Shown here: piece by piece, positions 21,171 to 31,672 of the stretch
Numbering within the stretch: position 1 is the first letter of the stretch
How the letters are laid out: every line of letters starts with the position of its first letter
Source: Desulfuromonadaceae bacterium
Lineage (GTDB): Bacteria; Desulfobacterota; Desulfuromonadia; Desulfuromonadales; Desulfuromonadaceae
Length of the DNA stretch: 41,493 bases
Assembly: GCA_027065245.1 (NCBI GenBank)
Contig: JAMOOS010000192.1
Location: 1 to 41,493, forward strand
Direction of reading: 5' to 3'
Program-made: the position numbers and the translations under genes
Notes under the pieces: model-generated
Databases searched by the model: none
What the model was told of the DNA's origin: nothing
Seen by the model: only the letters and a program-made list of their open reading frames with translations

Positions 21171-22601
21171 TCAGTTGCTGCCACGGCTGATTTTGATGCC
21201 GAGGACGGCGATCTTTTTTCTCAGGGTGTTGCGGTTGATGCCGAGTATGGCGGCAGCTTTTACCTGGTTGCCGCGGGTTCTTTCCAGGATAATGCGGATC
21301 AGTGGTCGTTCCATCTGATGCAGCACCATCTCGTACAGATCATTTACTTCGATAATATCTTTTTGCGCCAGGGATTTACGCAGCTTGTTTTCTATAAGTG
21401 TTTCGAGGGAATCATCATCCCCGGTCTGGTTGTTGTCTTGCTGTAACTGGGGGAAATCGTCCGGTTGCAGCATCTGCCCCTGGCTGAGCAGGCAGGCGCG
21501 CAGAATGGTGTTTTCCAGCTCGCGGATGTTGCCGGGCCAGTGATGGTGCTGTAACAGGCGCATGGCATCGTTGCTGCAATGGGTTATTCGCGACGAAAAC
21601 TCGCTGTTGGCACGACCGATAAAATATTCCACCAGTGGCGGGATGTCGTCGCGCCGTTCGCGCAGGGGCGGCAGCGCCAGCGGCAGGACGTTGAGGCGGT
21701 AGTACAAATCTTCGCGAAAGGTGTTGTCGGCAACGCATTGCTCCAGATTGCGGTTGGTAGCGGCGATAATGCGTACATCGACGGGGATTGACTGATTGCC
21801 GCCGGTGCGGGTGATCTCTTTTTCCTGCAATACCCGTAAAATCTTGGTCTGCAGATCTAGTGACATATCGCCGATCTCGTCGAGAAAAATGGTGCCATGG
21901 TCGGCTTGTTCAAATTTGCCGGTTTTACGTTCTGTCGCGCCGGTGAAGGCACCCTTTTCAAAGCCGAACAGCTCGCTTTCGAGCAGATCGCGGGGGATGG
22001 CGGCGCAGTTGAAGGCCACAAACGGTTGTTGCGCCCGCTTGCTGTTGTTGTGAATGGCGCGGGCGATAAGCTCCTTGCCGGTGCCGGATTCGCCGGTGAT
22101 CAGGACCGTAATATCCGATGTGGCCACCCGACCCAGCAGCTTGTACACCCGTTGCATGGGCGGGCTGTTGCCGATGATAGCTTTATCGCGGATGGGCTTG
22201 TTGTCGTCTGGAAGCTGCTGTTGTGCTACTTTCTTGTTGCTGAGCTCAATCTTGTCGACAATGTCGTTGAGTGCTTCTATGTCGAAGGGCTTGGTGATGT
22301 AGTCGAAAGCGCCACGTTTCATCGCTTCCACGGCATTTTCCATGGATGATTCAGCGGTCATCATGATAACCGGCAATTCTGGGTGCTCGCTGCGTATTTC
22401 GTCCAGCAGATCCAGTCCGCAGATATCGTCCATCTTTATGTCCACTATGGCCAGATCGTAATGATGGCGTTTCAACATGACGCGGGCGCTGCCGCCGTCG
22501 GCGGCTAGATCGCTTTTGATGCTCCGGCGTTTGAAGGCCCTGGATAGTACCCAGCGGATACTTTCTTCATCGTCTACAATTAGCGCGCGTTTTATTTTCA
22601 T
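21171..22601 (-). CDS. Sigma-54-dependent response regulator, NtrC family
   Basis: Receiver domain (VDDEESIRWVL, VDIKMDD, MMTAESS), AAA+ with GAFTGA, C-terminal Fis-type HTH. Confidence 0.93.
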   Translation of the reverse strand: MKIKRALIVDDEESIRWVLSRAFKRRSIKSDLAADGGSARVMLKRHHYDLAIVDIKMDDICGLDLLDEIRSEHPELPVIMMTAESSMENAVEAMKRGAFDYITKPFDIEALNDIVDKIELSNKKVAQQQLPDDNKPIRDKAIIGNSPPMQRVYKLLGRVATSDITVLITGESGTGKELIARAIHNNSKRAQQPFVAFNCAAIPRDLLESELFGFEKGAFTGATERKTGKFEQADHGTIFLDEIGDMSLDLQTKILRVLQEKEITRTGGNQSIPVDVRIIAATNRNLEQCVADNTFREDLYYRLNVLPLALPPLRERRDDIPPLVEYFIGRANSEFSSRITHCSNDAMRLLQHHHWPGNIRELENTILRACLLSQGQMLQPDDFPQLQQDNNQTGDDDSLETLIENKLRKSLAQKDIIEVNDLYEMVLHQMERPLIRIILERTRGNQVKAAAILGINRNTLRKKIAVLGIKISRGSN

Positions 22602-22641
22602 GTGGTTTGTCCTTTTTTGCTCCAGCTGGGGCGGATGTGAT

Positions 22642-23754
22642 TCAGCGTTTCAGGGGCAGGTAGATGTAGCAACTGGTACCGGCGCCTGGTGTACTCTCGA
22701 TGTTTAACAAGCCGTCGTGCTGATTGACGATCTTCTGGCAGATGGCCATCCCCAGGCCGCTGCCGCCGGACTTGGTGGTGAAAAACGGGGTAAATATTTT
22801 TTTCATGGTATCGGCATCGATTCCGCTGCCGCTATCATTGACGCTGATTACCACAAACGGCACCGGCTGGCGTCCGGGGATGCTCAAATGGTGTTCGGTG
22901 TTGATGCGGGTGGTGATGGTAACGCTGCCAGCGTCGGTGATGGCCTCGGCGGCATTTTTGATTATGTTGAGCAGCAGGCGGGTGATCAGTACCTCGTCGG
23001 CACTGATGGGGGGGATGCTGGGGTCGAGGTGCAGATGGAACGCGATGCGCCTGAACTGGGGTACCTGCTGCTGCAGCAGGACGATGTCCTGAATTATGCG
23101 GCTGATATTTACCTTGTCGAAGGTTCGTGGGCGCTCTCTGGTCAGATCCATCAATTCGTTGATAATGCCGTTGATGCGGTCGGTTTCCCGCACTATCACC
23201 TGGGTATATTCGGCCAGATCCGGGCGTTCTTCCATCTCTAGTGATAACAGTTGCGCCGCGCCACGGATGCCGCCGAGCGGATTTTTAATCTCATGCGCCA
23301 GACCGGCAGCAAGGGTGCCGAGCATGGCCAGGCGGTCGACCCGCTGGAGATCCTGTTGCAATTGATGCAGGTTGGCGGCGTTGTGCATGGTGAGAATAAT
23401 GCCGCTCTGGTTACCGGCGTCGTTGTACAGCGGCGAAGCACTGGCACTGATCGGCAGCGGGGCGGAGTAAGCGCGGTGCAGAACGATGGTTTCATGGTCG
23501 GAGATGGAACGCGCCTCTTCCATAGCCACCCGGGCGAGGTAGAGAAGCTTATCCTCAGCGGCAAACAGTTGTGACAACGGCTGGTGCAGTGCCATGCGTG
23601 CTGAAAGGCCGGTGAGGTTTTGCGCTGCCGGGTTGATGAAAATAACGCTGTAGGTGTGGTCGGTAGCAATTATGGCTTCCGTAACACTGTTGAGAATGTT
23701 CAGCTCCAGTTGGTTGACCTGGCTGGGAGCCGGGGGGGGTACGGCAGTGCTCAT
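22642..23754 (-). CDS. PAS-domain sensor histidine kinase, NtrB-like
   Basis: PAS domain, LAAGLAHEIKNPLGGIRGAAQLL H-box, N/G boxes (NIIKNAAEAI, GSGLGMAICQKIV); ATG at 23754 overlaps the dus stop. Confidence 0.92.
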   Translation of the reverse strand: MSTAVPPPAPSQVNQLELNILNSVTEAIIATDHTYSVIFINPAAQNLTGLSARMALHQPLSQLFAAEDKLLYLARVAMEEARSISDHETIVLHRAYSAPLPISASASPLYNDAGNQSGIILTMHNAANLHQLQQDLQRVDRLAMLGTLAAGLAHEIKNPLGGIRGAAQLLSLEMEERPDLAEYTQVIVRETDRINGIINELMDLTRERPRTFDKVNISRIIQDIVLLQQQVPQFRRIAFHLHLDPSIPPISADEVLITRLLLNIIKNAAEAITDAGSVTITTRINTEHHLSIPGRQPVPFVVISVNDSGSGIDADTMKKIFTPFFTTKSGGSGLGMAICQKIVNQHDGLLNIESTPGAGTSCYIYLPLKR

Positions 23755-24773
23755 GCTGGTTCCTCGTCGGCAGAGGGCGAAGTAGGCTGGGCGGTGGCCG
23801 GGCGGGCAGTCATAAAAAAAGTGCGTGCCAGTTCCGTGAGCTGGTGCGTGGTGGTGCAGCGGTTGACCCGGGCGCGAAATTCGCTGGCTCCACCGAGTCC
23901 GCGAGCGTACCAGCATAGATGTTTTCTCATTTCCAGCACGGTTTTTTTCTCACCGGCAGCGGCGCGATGTAGCTCAAGATGGCGCAGGGCTGTTTTTAGC
24001 CGTTGCTGCGGCGTTACCGCTGGTGGCGAGTGTCCCTGTTGGCGCAGCAGGATATCGCGGATAAGCCACGGGTTGCCGTAGCCACCGCGGCCAATCATGA
24101 CGGCGTCGCAGCCGGTTTGTTGCAGCATGGCAATGGCGTCGGCCGCGCAGAAGATGTCGCCGCTGCCGATAACCGGAATGCTGATGCGTTGCTTCAAGGC
24201 GGCAATGTGTTGCCAGTTGGCGTGACCGGCAAAGCCCTGGCTGCGCGGTCGGGGGTGTAAAATGACTGCGTCGACCCCTTCATCGGCTGCCATGGCACCG
24301 ATGGCGAGGAAGTTTTCGCTGTCATGATCCCAGCCGGAGCGGATTTTGACGGTAAATGGCCGGTCGGTGGCACGGCGGATAGCCCGGATGGCGTTTCTGG
24401 CTGTGGTTATATCCTGCAGCAAGGCGCTGCCGGCACCGCTGCGTACCACCTTTTTTACCGGGCAGCCCATATTGAGATCGATCATCTCGCCATAATCAGA
24501 GGCGATGCGCGCCGCTGTTGCCAGCACCTCTGCCTCAGCACCGAACAGCTGCACTGCAAATGGTTTTTCCACTGTGGAGCGTTCGAGCAGTTGCCGGGTG
24601 CGGGCGCCAGCGCGGATGAGACCATTGGCGCTGACCATTTCTGAGTAAACCAGCGCTGCGCCGGCGGCAATATTGATCTGGCGGTAGGCCGAATTGCTGA
24701 TTCCCGCCATGGGGGCGAGAATAACATTGTTTTTCAGGAGTAATTTGCCGATGTAAAGATTGTCTCTGCTCAT
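23751..24773 (-). CDS. tRNA-dihydrouridine synthase (DusB/NifR3-like)
   Basis: LAPMAGISNSAYRQI, IDLNMGCPVKKVVRSGAGSALL, VIGSGDIFCAADAIAML, MIGRGGYGNPWL. Confidence 0.93.
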   Translation of the reverse strand: MSRDNLYIGKLLLKNNVILAPMAGISNSAYRQINIAAGAALVYSEMVSANGLIRAGARTRQLLERSTVEKPFAVQLFGAEAEVLATAARIASDYGEMIDLNMGCPVKKVVRSGAGSALLQDITTARNAIRAIRRATDRPFTVKIRSGWDHDSENFLAIGAMAADEGVDAVILHPRPRSQGFAGHANWQHIAALKQRISIPVIGSGDIFCAADAIAMLQQTGCDAVMIGRGGYGNPWLIRDILLRQQGHSPPAVTPQQRLKTALRHLELHRAAAGEKKTVLEMRKHLCWYARGLGGASEFRARVNRCTTTHQLTELARTFFMTARPATAQPTSPSADEEPA

Positions 24774-24883
24774 AATTTGGGCACTCTAGCATGTGGCGGC
24801 GGAAGTTGTGAACGCAAAATTGCCGCTATCGGCAAGGTTTCCCGTCCTGTTACCGCAATAATTATACTGTATACAAAAATAGC

Positions 24884-24912
24884 TTGACGCTACTGGTTGA
24901 GTTTGCTAAAAC
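24884..24912 (+). promoter_or_regulatory. Candidate sigma-70 promoter upstream of gltA
   Basis: TTGACG - 17 nt - TAAAAC, preceded by TGC at -10; palindromic TGTATACA at 24868-24875. Confidence 0.45.
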
Positions 24913-25067
24913 TTCGTGTGGAAAAAGTGTTGGAATAAACACTGTTTCATCGCAGGTTCCGCTTTGCTTGGGGCTCGTCTAGGGGGATAAGCCGCAAGTG
25001 AGGTATTTATGTAGTTGGCTGGCAGCGTGAGTTGCCCGGTTTTCATTCCATTTAGAAGGAGAGAAAA

Positions 25068-26381
25068 ATGTCCACATTGAAGGAAGTGTTGAGAAAGAAG
25101 ATTGAAGAGCATCGTCCCCGGACTATCAAACTGGTAAAAGAGTTTGGTGATGTTTCTCTGGGTGAGGTTACCATCGCTCAGGCTATCGGTGGTGCTCGTG
25201 GCATCAAGTGCCTGGTTACCGATATCTCCTACCTCGACCCCATGGAAGGCATCCGTTTCCGTGGCATGACCATTCCTGAGACTTTTGCGGCGCTGCCCAA
25301 GGTTCCCGGCAGTGACTATCCTTATGTTGAGGGTTTCTGGTATCTGCTGCTCACCGGCGATGTTCCTACCATGGAGCAGACTCTGGAAGTTGTTGAAGAC
25401 TGGAAGAGCAAGTCTCAGCTGCCTCAGTATGTAATCGATGTAGTTCGCGCCCTGCCGCGTGATTCTCATCCCATGGTAATGTTCTCCGCCGGTATCCTCG
25501 CCATGCAGCGCGATTCCATCTTTGCCAAAAACTACGCTGCCGGCAAGTTCAACAAGATGACCTGCTGGGAAGATATGTATGAAGATTGTAACAACCTGAT
25601 GGCCAAACTGGGTCCTCTGGCTGCTTACATCTATCGCATGAAGTACAAGGCAGATACCCACATTCCTGCTGATCCTAACCTGGATATGGGTGGTAACTTC
25701 GCTCACATGATCGGCCAGTGTGAAGAGTACAAGGATGTTGCCCGTATGTACTTCATCCTCCACTCCGACCACGAGTCCGGCAACGTTTCTGCGCATACCA
25801 CTCACCTGGTTGCTTCCGCTCTGTCCGACTGCTACTATGCATACTCTGCTGGTATCAACGGTCTGGCCGGCCCGCTGCACGGCTTGGCAAATCAGGAAGT
25901 TCTCGGTTGGACTCAGAACTTCATGCAGAAACTCGGTGGCGAAGTACCTACCAAAGAGCAACTCGAAGAAGCTCTGTGGGACACCCTCAACAGCGGTCAG
26001 GTTATCCCCGGTTACGGCCACGCCGTACTGCGCAAGACCGACCCGCGTTACACCTCGCAGCGTGAGTTCTGCCTCAACACCCCGGGCCTCAAAGATTATC
26101 CGCTGTTCCAACTGGTCAGCATGATCTACGAAGTAGCTCCCAAGGTACTTGAGAAGCACGGTAAAGCCAAGAACCCCTGGCCGAACGTTGACGCTCAGTC
26201 CGGTGTTATCCAGTGGTACTATGGCCTGACCGAGTATGACTTCTACACTGTACTGTTCGGTGTGGGTCGTGCGCTGGGTTGCCTGGCCAACATCACCTGG
26301 GACCGCGCTCTCGGTTACGCTATCGAGCGTCCCAAGTCTGTTACCACAGCAATGCTCGAAGAAGCCGCTGGTATCAAGTAA
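25068..26381 (+). CDS. gltA: Citrate synthase, eukaryote-like type
   Basis: AGPLHGLANQEVL, GYGHAVLRKTDPRYTSQREF; about 437 aa, resembles mitochondrial-type citrate synthases. Confidence 0.95.
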   Translation: MSTLKEVLRKKIEEHRPRTIKLVKEFGDVSLGEVTIAQAIGGARGIKCLVTDISYLDPMEGIRFRGMTIPETFAALPKVPGSDYPYVEGFWYLLLTGDVPTMEQTLEVVEDWKSKSQLPQYVIDVVRALPRDSHPMVMFSAGILAMQRDSIFAKNYAAGKFNKMTCWEDMYEDCNNLMAKLGPLAAYIYRMKYKADTHIPADPNLDMGGNFAHMIGQCEEYKDVARMYFILHSDHESGNVSAHTTHLVASALSDCYYAYSAGINGLAGPLHGLANQEVLGWTQNFMQKLGGEVPTKEQLEEALWDTLNSGQVIPGYGHAVLRKTDPRYTSQREFCLNTPGLKDYPLFQLVSMIYEVAPKVLEKHGKAKNPWPNVDAQSGVIQWYYGLTEYDFYTVLFGVGRALGCLANITWDRALGYAIERPKSVTTAMLEEAAGIK

Positions 26382-26409
26382 AACAAGCGCTTTTTATATG
26401 TTCAGTATC

Positions 26410-26439
26410 AGAAGGGGTGTCCGTACGGGCACCCCTTCT
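26410..26439 (+). terminator. Strong stem-loop after gltA (terminator-like)
   Basis: AGAAGGGGTGTCC-GTAC-GGGCACCCCTTCT, only a weak T-rich tail. Confidence 0.7.
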
Positions 26440-26540
26440 GTTGTTTGTGCGCCATGGCAAGTGGACCTGTTGACACGCGCACATGCGACGTATAGTATCT
26501 TGCCAATTTTATAAAACGTTGCCGGGGCAAATTAAATAAC

Positions 26541-27629
26541 ATGAAAAAAATAGTTATCTCACTGTCATTACTGCTGGCGCTGCTGTGTTGTGTCGGCGTG
26601 GCTGGTGCAAATGTGGAGCTGGCGCTCAAAGGTAAAAAAGCCCAGCTGATCAGTGAGGTTTATCAATATGATGGCGTGGTCTATCTGGCGATTGACGATG
26701 TGTTGCCAGCTCTGGGCTTGCGTGGTTACTGGGATAGCGTTGCCCATTGCTATAAAATCCGAACGCCCATGGGGCGGGCCACCTTTTTCCCGGGAGGCCG
26801 TTATTTACGCATTGGTGACCGGTTTTTGCCCATACGTCATCCGTGCCGTTTTATTGATGGAAAGCTGCGGGTGTCGCAGGATTTTGTCGAAGAAACGCTG
26901 TCACGCCTGGTTGTCGGCAGCATCTATTTTCGTAATCTTGATCCGGCGCGAGCCATAGCGGTAGCAAACGATAACAGCGATGATATATATGGCGCATACT
27001 CATTTCTGGTGCGCAGTGATCGTGAGCGCCGCAGTACCCGTTTGCGCGCGGTAGCCATAGATCCGGCTCATGGTGGTGATGACAGCGGAACGGTGGGGAT
27101 TGACAATCTCAAGGAAAAAACTGTGGTGCTGGCGGTGGCGCGTAAGCTGGAAAAGCGGCTGAAAATGCGGCTGGGCATTCCGGTTTATTTAAGTCGTAAC
27201 GACGATTATTCTCTCGATCTGCGTCAGCATCTGGCTTGCGCTGATCATGACGATGTTGATGCTCTGGTGCAGTTGCACGCCCAGGCTTCGCTGAGCGGTG
27301 ATGTTCACGGTGTGCATCTGTACGTAAGGTCGAGTTCCGGCACTCTTTCTGGCCGGGGTCGAACCGATCCCAGCCTTATTCTGGCTCTCAGTGTGAGTGA
27401 GGCGTTGCGCGACGCCGGTTTTGACGTGGTGGAAGTCGCCCCCGCGCATCTTGTTACCACCGGCAAAGGAAATCTCCCCACTGTCGTTATAGAGATGGGC
27501 TATCTCACCAACAGTGACGATGCGGCGGTTTTGGGGAGCGATAATGGTCAGCAACGTATGGCAAACGCCATCTTCAGTGGTCTTGAGGCGTTTGCCAAGG
27601 CCAGCAGAAAAACAGGAGAAACTAATTGA
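26541..27629 (+). CDS. N-acetylmuramoyl-L-alanine amidase (Amidase_3)
   Basis: Signal peptide; [46 protein letters not shown]. Confidence 0.88.
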   Translation: MKKIVISLSLLLALLCCVGVAGANVELALKGKKAQLISEVYQYDGVVYLAIDDVLPALGLRGYWDSVAHCYKIRTPMGRATFFPGGRYLRIGDRFLPIRHPCRFIDGKLRVSQDFVEETLSRLVVGSIYFRNLDPARAIAVANDNSDDIYGAYSFLVRSDRERRSTRLRAVAIDPAHGGDDSGTVGIDNLKEKTVVLAVARKLEKRLKMRLGIPVYLSRNDDYSLDLRQHLACADHDDVDALVQLHAQASLSGDVHGVHLYVRSSSGTLSGRGRTDPSLILALSVSEALRDAGFDVVEVAPAHLVTTGKGNLPTVVIEMGYLTNSDDAAVLGSDNGQQRMANAIFSGLEAFAKASRKTGETN

Positions 27630-28354
27630 CTGTAACAACACGTAGTTATAACCGTAGCGCCGACCAGTTACGCCCGTTGTCCATGGAGCGAGGTTTTACC
27701 CGTTACGCCGAAGGTTCGGTATTGATCAGTTGCGGCGATACCAAAGTGCTGTGTAATGCCAGCGTCGAAGATGGAGTACCGCCATTTATGCGCGGCCAGG
27801 GGCGTGGCTGGGTAACAGCTGAATATTCCATGCTGCCGCGTGCCACCGTTAGCCGCAACAGTCGCGAATCCACCAGGGGTAAGGTAGCTGGGCGCACCCA
27901 CGAAATTCAACGTCTTATCGGGCGTTCCCTGCGCGCGGTGGTCGATTTTGAGCTGCTCGGCGAGCGTACCATCCGCATTGATTGCGATGTGCTCCAGGCT
28001 GACGGCGGAACGCGTACTGCCTCTATTACCGGCGCCTATATAGCCCTGGCCGATGCGGTAAATACGTTGCTGGCATCTGGCAGCATAGCCGACAATCCTC
28101 TTGCCGATAGTGTATGTGCCATCAGTGTCGGTATGGTTAACGGCCAGCCGTTACTTGATTTGGACTACAGTGAAGATAGCAGTGCTGATGTGGATATGAA
28201 TATCGTTATGACCGGTTCCGGCAAGTTCGTCGAAATACAGGGAACGGCTGAGGCGGTTCCTTTCAGCTGCGATCAGTTTGACCAGATGCGCAAACTGGCC
28301 ATGAACGGCTGCCGTGAAATTACCAGTTTGCAGCGGCAGATAATGGCGGGGTAG
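27626..28354 (+). CDS. rph: Ribonuclease PH
   Basis: [75 protein letters not shown]. Confidence 0.96.
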   Translation: MTVTTRSYNRSADQLRPLSMERGFTRYAEGSVLISCGDTKVLCNASVEDGVPPFMRGQGRGWVTAEYSMLPRATVSRNSRESTRGKVAGRTHEIQRLIGRSLRAVVDFELLGERTIRIDCDVLQADGGTRTASITGAYIALADAVNTLLASGSIADNPLADSVCAISVGMVNGQPLLDLDYSEDSSADVDMNIVMTGSGKFVEIQGTAEAVPFSCDQFDQMRKLAMNGCREITSLQRQIMAG

Positions 28355-28358
28355 AGAG

Positions 28359-28958
28359 ATGGTAAAACTGATACTTGCCACCCGGAATGAAGGGAAATTA
28401 CGGGAGATGCGCCAGATGCTGGCCGATTGTCCAATTGAGGTCGTTGGACTGGATGCCTATCCCGATGTTGTCCCCGCCGAAGAAGATGGCACAACTTTTG
28501 CTGAAAATGCCAGAAAAAAAGCCCTTGCCGTAGCATCTCAAACCGGCGAGTTGGCTTTGGCGGATGATTCCGGCCTATGCGTTGCCGCACTGAATGATCG
28601 GCCAGGCGTTTATTCAGCTCGTTATGCCGGTGAAAATGCCAGCGATGCCGCTAATAACGCTCTGCTGCTGCGTGAAATGGCTGCCGTGGCGGATGGACAG
28701 CGCCAAGCTGCCTATTTTTGCGTCATGGCGTTGTGCACACCGCAGGGAGAGTGCCAGCTGTTTGAAGGTCGCTTAGACGGCGAGATTCTGCGCCATGAAG
28801 TTGGCAGTGGCGGTTTTGGCTACGATCCGTTGTTTCGCGTCTGTGGTGATGAACGCAGCGTGGCCCAGATCAGTTTGGAGGAAAAAAACCGTTTCAGCCA
28901 CCGAGCCAGGGCGTTGCGGCAAGTTATTGAGGTTCTCAAAGGTAAATTTGTGGCGTAA
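28359..28958 (+). CDS. rdgB: XTP/dITP pyrophosphatase (RdgB/HAM1 family)
   Basis: LATRNEGKLREM, TFAENARKKALAVA, LADDSGLCVAALN, GGFGYDPLF, KNRFSHRARA. Confidence 0.95.
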   Translation: MVKLILATRNEGKLREMRQMLADCPIEVVGLDAYPDVVPAEEDGTTFAENARKKALAVASQTGELALADDSGLCVAALNDRPGVYSARYAGENASDAANNALLLREMAAVADGQRQAAYFCVMALCTPQGECQLFEGRLDGEILRHEVGSGGFGYDPLFRVCGDERSVAQISLEEKNRFSHRARALRQVIEVLKGKFVA

Positions 28959-29076
28959 GTCGTTGTTATGTGCTAAAAGAAAGACTTCATGAACGGTATG
29001 GGTGTTTATTAGCCGTGCCATTAATGTGGAGTGCGCGTTCAAGGCAGTTTTATAAATTGTGTTTCAGGGGTAATTA

Positions 29077-29976
29077 ATGATTCTGAATTCAGATTGCTAC
29101 AAGCAGATGTTGGATAACCTGTCGGAGGCGGTGTACTGCACCGATACCGAGCGGCGGATTATGTATTGGAATAAAGCCGCCGAACAACTAACCGGCTACA
29201 GTGCCGAAGATGTGATTGGCAAAATGTGTGAGGATGGTCCCCTCAAACACGTGGATATGGAAAACGAGCCACTGTGCGAGGAATATTGCCCCCTGGCACA
29301 ATGTATAAAAACCGGTCAGTCCCAGGAAAAGATGGTCTTTTTCGCCCACAAAGACGGCCGTCGCGTTCCGGTGATAGTTAAAACCAGCGCCGTCTACGAC
29401 GAGAATGACACCATCGTCGGCTCGGTGGAGATGTTTTCCGACGCTTCGGAGTTGTTGGAAATAAAAGAAATGAATACCGAGCTGCGCCGCCAGACTCATC
29501 TCGACCGTCTCACCGGCGTACCTAACCGCCAGGCATTTCTCGACGCTCTCGACCGCGAATGGTACCGCTTCAAACGCTATCAGACGCCGTTTTCCATCGT
29601 TGCCCTCGATATCGATTACTTCAAACAGTTCAACGAGGCCTATGGCCGTTCCAAGGGCGACAAGGTGCTGCAGTGGCTGGTTACCCGCCTTAAATCATCC
29701 CTGCGTCGCGCCGATATCCTGGGCCGCATCGACGGTGATAAATTTATGGTGTTGCTGTCGTTCTCCAACCGCAAATCGACCATGAAAGTTGCCAACATGA
29801 TTCTCGATATCGTGCGCAACGAGCAGTGTCTCGATCTGCCCATCGCCATGACCGTCAGTATTGGAGCGGTGACTATTGAGGAGAACGAATCCCTCGACAG
29901 TGTATTATCGCGGGTGGAAAAGGCGCTGGCCCGCTCCAAGGAGATGGGGCGCAACCAGGTTACCTTCTGGGGCTGA
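29077..29976 (+). CDS. PAS-GGDEF domain protein with degenerate GGDEF (DGDKF)
   Basis: PAS domain with LCEEYCPLAQC; GGDEF fold LDRLTGVPNRQAFLDAL, FKQFNEAYG, LRRADILGRIDGDKF. Confidence 0.9.
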   Translation: MILNSDCYKQMLDNLSEAVYCTDTERRIMYWNKAAEQLTGYSAEDVIGKMCEDGPLKHVDMENEPLCEEYCPLAQCIKTGQSQEKMVFFAHKDGRRVPVIVKTSAVYDENDTIVGSVEMFSDASELLEIKEMNTELRRQTHLDRLTGVPNRQAFLDALDREWYRFKRYQTPFSIVALDIDYFKQFNEAYGRSKGDKVLQWLVTRLKSSLRRADILGRIDGDKFMVLLSFSNRKSTMKVANMILDIVRNEQCLDLPIAMTVSIGAVTIEENESLDSVLSRVEKALARSKEMGRNQVTFWG

Positions 29977-29989
29977 GCGGCGGATTTGC

Positions 29990-30018
29990 TTGACATTTTT
30001 TCGTGCCAGTGTTAGAAG
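29990..30018 (+). promoter_or_regulatory. Candidate promoter for ndk
   Basis: TTGACA at 29990-29995, TTAGAA/TAGAAG 16-17 nt downstream. Confidence 0.45.
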
Positions 30019-30095
30019 CCGTCGATTGCTTTTAACGCCAACGCCAGCCCGTGCGCCATGTGGGTGCGGGCGCTATTGTGGAGGAACAACACACC

Positions 30096-30509
30096 ATGGA
30101 GAGAACATTCGCCATCATCAAGCCCGATGCCTTTGCCGCCGGCAACGCCGGTGAGATCATCGCCCGTATTTACGCCGAAGGTTTCAAAATTGTCGGCCTT
30201 AAAAAACTGTATCTGAGCAAGGTGGAAGCCGAAGGTTTTTACTATGTGCACAAAGAACGGCCCTTTTTCGGCGAATTGACCGACTTCATGAGCAGTGGCC
30301 CGTGTGTGGTAATGGTGCTCGAAGCGGAAGATGCCATCCGCAAGTGGCGTGACCTCATGGGCGCCACCAACCCCGCCGAGGCGGCGGAAGGTACCCTGCG
30401 CCGTCAATTTGGCAGCAACATTGGTGAGAACGCCACCCACGGTTCCGACGCCCCGGAAACCGCCGCGTTTGAGATCTCCTACTTCTTCTCCGGTTTGGAG
30501 CTGCTGTAG
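30096..30509 (+). CDS. ndk: Nucleoside diphosphate kinase
   Basis: [25 protein letters not shown]..., [34 protein letters not shown]. Confidence 0.97.
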   Translation: MERTFAIIKPDAFAAGNAGEIIARIYAEGFKIVGLKKLYLSKVEAEGFYYVHKERPFFGELTDFMSSGPCVVMVLEAEDAIRKWRDLMGATNPAEAAEGTLRRQFGSNIGENATHGSDAPETAAFEISYFFSGLELL

Positions 30510-30544
30510 GCTGATTAAGGTTAATGCCTGCTTGAGAAAACGAG

Positions 30545-30576
30545 GCCCTTCGGATACAATCCGAAGGGCTTTTTTT
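30545..30576 (+). terminator. Rho-independent terminator after ndk
   Basis: GCCCTTCGGAT-ACA-ATCCGAAGGGC followed by TTTTTTT. Confidence 0.92.
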
Positions 30577-30613
30577 AATGGTGGATAACAACATGAACAG
30601 GTGGCGGGAGCAG

Positions 30614-31669
30614 ATGAACGCGCAGCAGGAAAAACAGGATCTTAAAGAGTTCACCCCGGATGAGCTGCTGGCGTTTCTCGCTGGTATGGGCAAGGAGCGT
30701 TTTCGCTGCGAGCAGCTGCTGCGCTGGATCTACAAGCGTGACGTCACCGATCTCGATGCCATGAGCGATCTATCCAAGGTGTTGCGTGCCGAGCTGCGCC
30801 AGCGGGTATACATCTCCGACTGGCACGCCGCCGCAGTAGAGACCAGCCGCGACGGCACGCGCAAATATCTCTACCGCCTCGCCGACGGCGCCAGTGTCGA
30901 AAGTGTGCGCATCCCCATGGATAACGAGCGCTGGACGCTGTGCATCTCCACCCAGGTGGGCTGCGCCATGGGGTGCGCCTTCTGCATGACCGGCAGCTTC
31001 GGGTTGACACGCAATCTCAGCGCCGCCGAAATTGTCAACCAGGTGTGCGCGGCGCGAAAGGACGGCCCGGTACACAACATTGTACTCATGGGCATGGGCG
31101 AGCCGCTGCACAATCTCGATAACGTGGTTCGCGCCCTGCAGATACTCTACGCCCCCGCCGGTCTCGACTACGGTACCCGCAAGGTCACCCTGTCCACCTG
31201 CGGGCTGGTGCCGCAGATGGCGGAACTGGGGCGGCGCATAACTGTCAACTTGGCCGTGTCCCTCAACGCCACCACCGACGCGGTGCGCGACCAGCTGATG
31301 CCGGTGAACCGCCGCTATCCCCTTAACGAACTGATGGCCGCCTGTCGCAGCTATCCGTTGCCATCGCACCGGCGTATTACCTTTGAATACATTATGCTCA
31401 AAGGAATTAACGCCTCTTTGGCCGATGCCAGACGGCTGGTAAAATTACTGCACGGCATTCGCGCCAAGGTAAATCTCATCCCCTTCAACGAACACGAGGC
31501 CAGCAGCTACCGCTGCCCGGACGAAGATGATATGATCGCCTTCCAGACTTATCTGCTCGATCACGGCGTGGTCGCCATCCGCCGCGCCAGCAAAGGGCAG
31601 GATATCGCCGCCGCTTGCGGCCAGTTGAAAGGAAAACTGGCGACCGCTTCTGCGGAGCAGCCGCCATGA
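30614..31669 (+). CDS. rlmN: 23S rRNA (adenine2503-C2)-methyltransferase RlmN
   Basis: Radical [42 protein letters not shown] track start 30578 abuts the terminator, ATG at 30614 has GGGAG upstream. Confidence 0.95.
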   Translation: MNAQQEKQDLKEFTPDELLAFLAGMGKERFRCEQLLRWIYKRDVTDLDAMSDLSKVLRAELRQRVYISDWHAAAVETSRDGTRKYLYRLADGASVESVRIPMDNERWTLCISTQVGCAMGCAFCMTGSFGLTRNLSAAEIVNQVCAARKDGPVHNIVLMGMGEPLHNLDNVVRALQILYAPAGLDYGTRKVTLSTCGLVPQMAELGRRITVNLAVSLNATTDAVRDQLMPVNRRYPLNELMAACRSYPLPSHRRITFEYIMLKGINASLADARRLVKLLHGIRAKVNLIPFNEHEASSYRCPDEDDMIAFQTYLLDHGVVAIRRASKGQDIAAACGQLKGKLATASAEQPP

Positions 31670-31672
31670 TTC

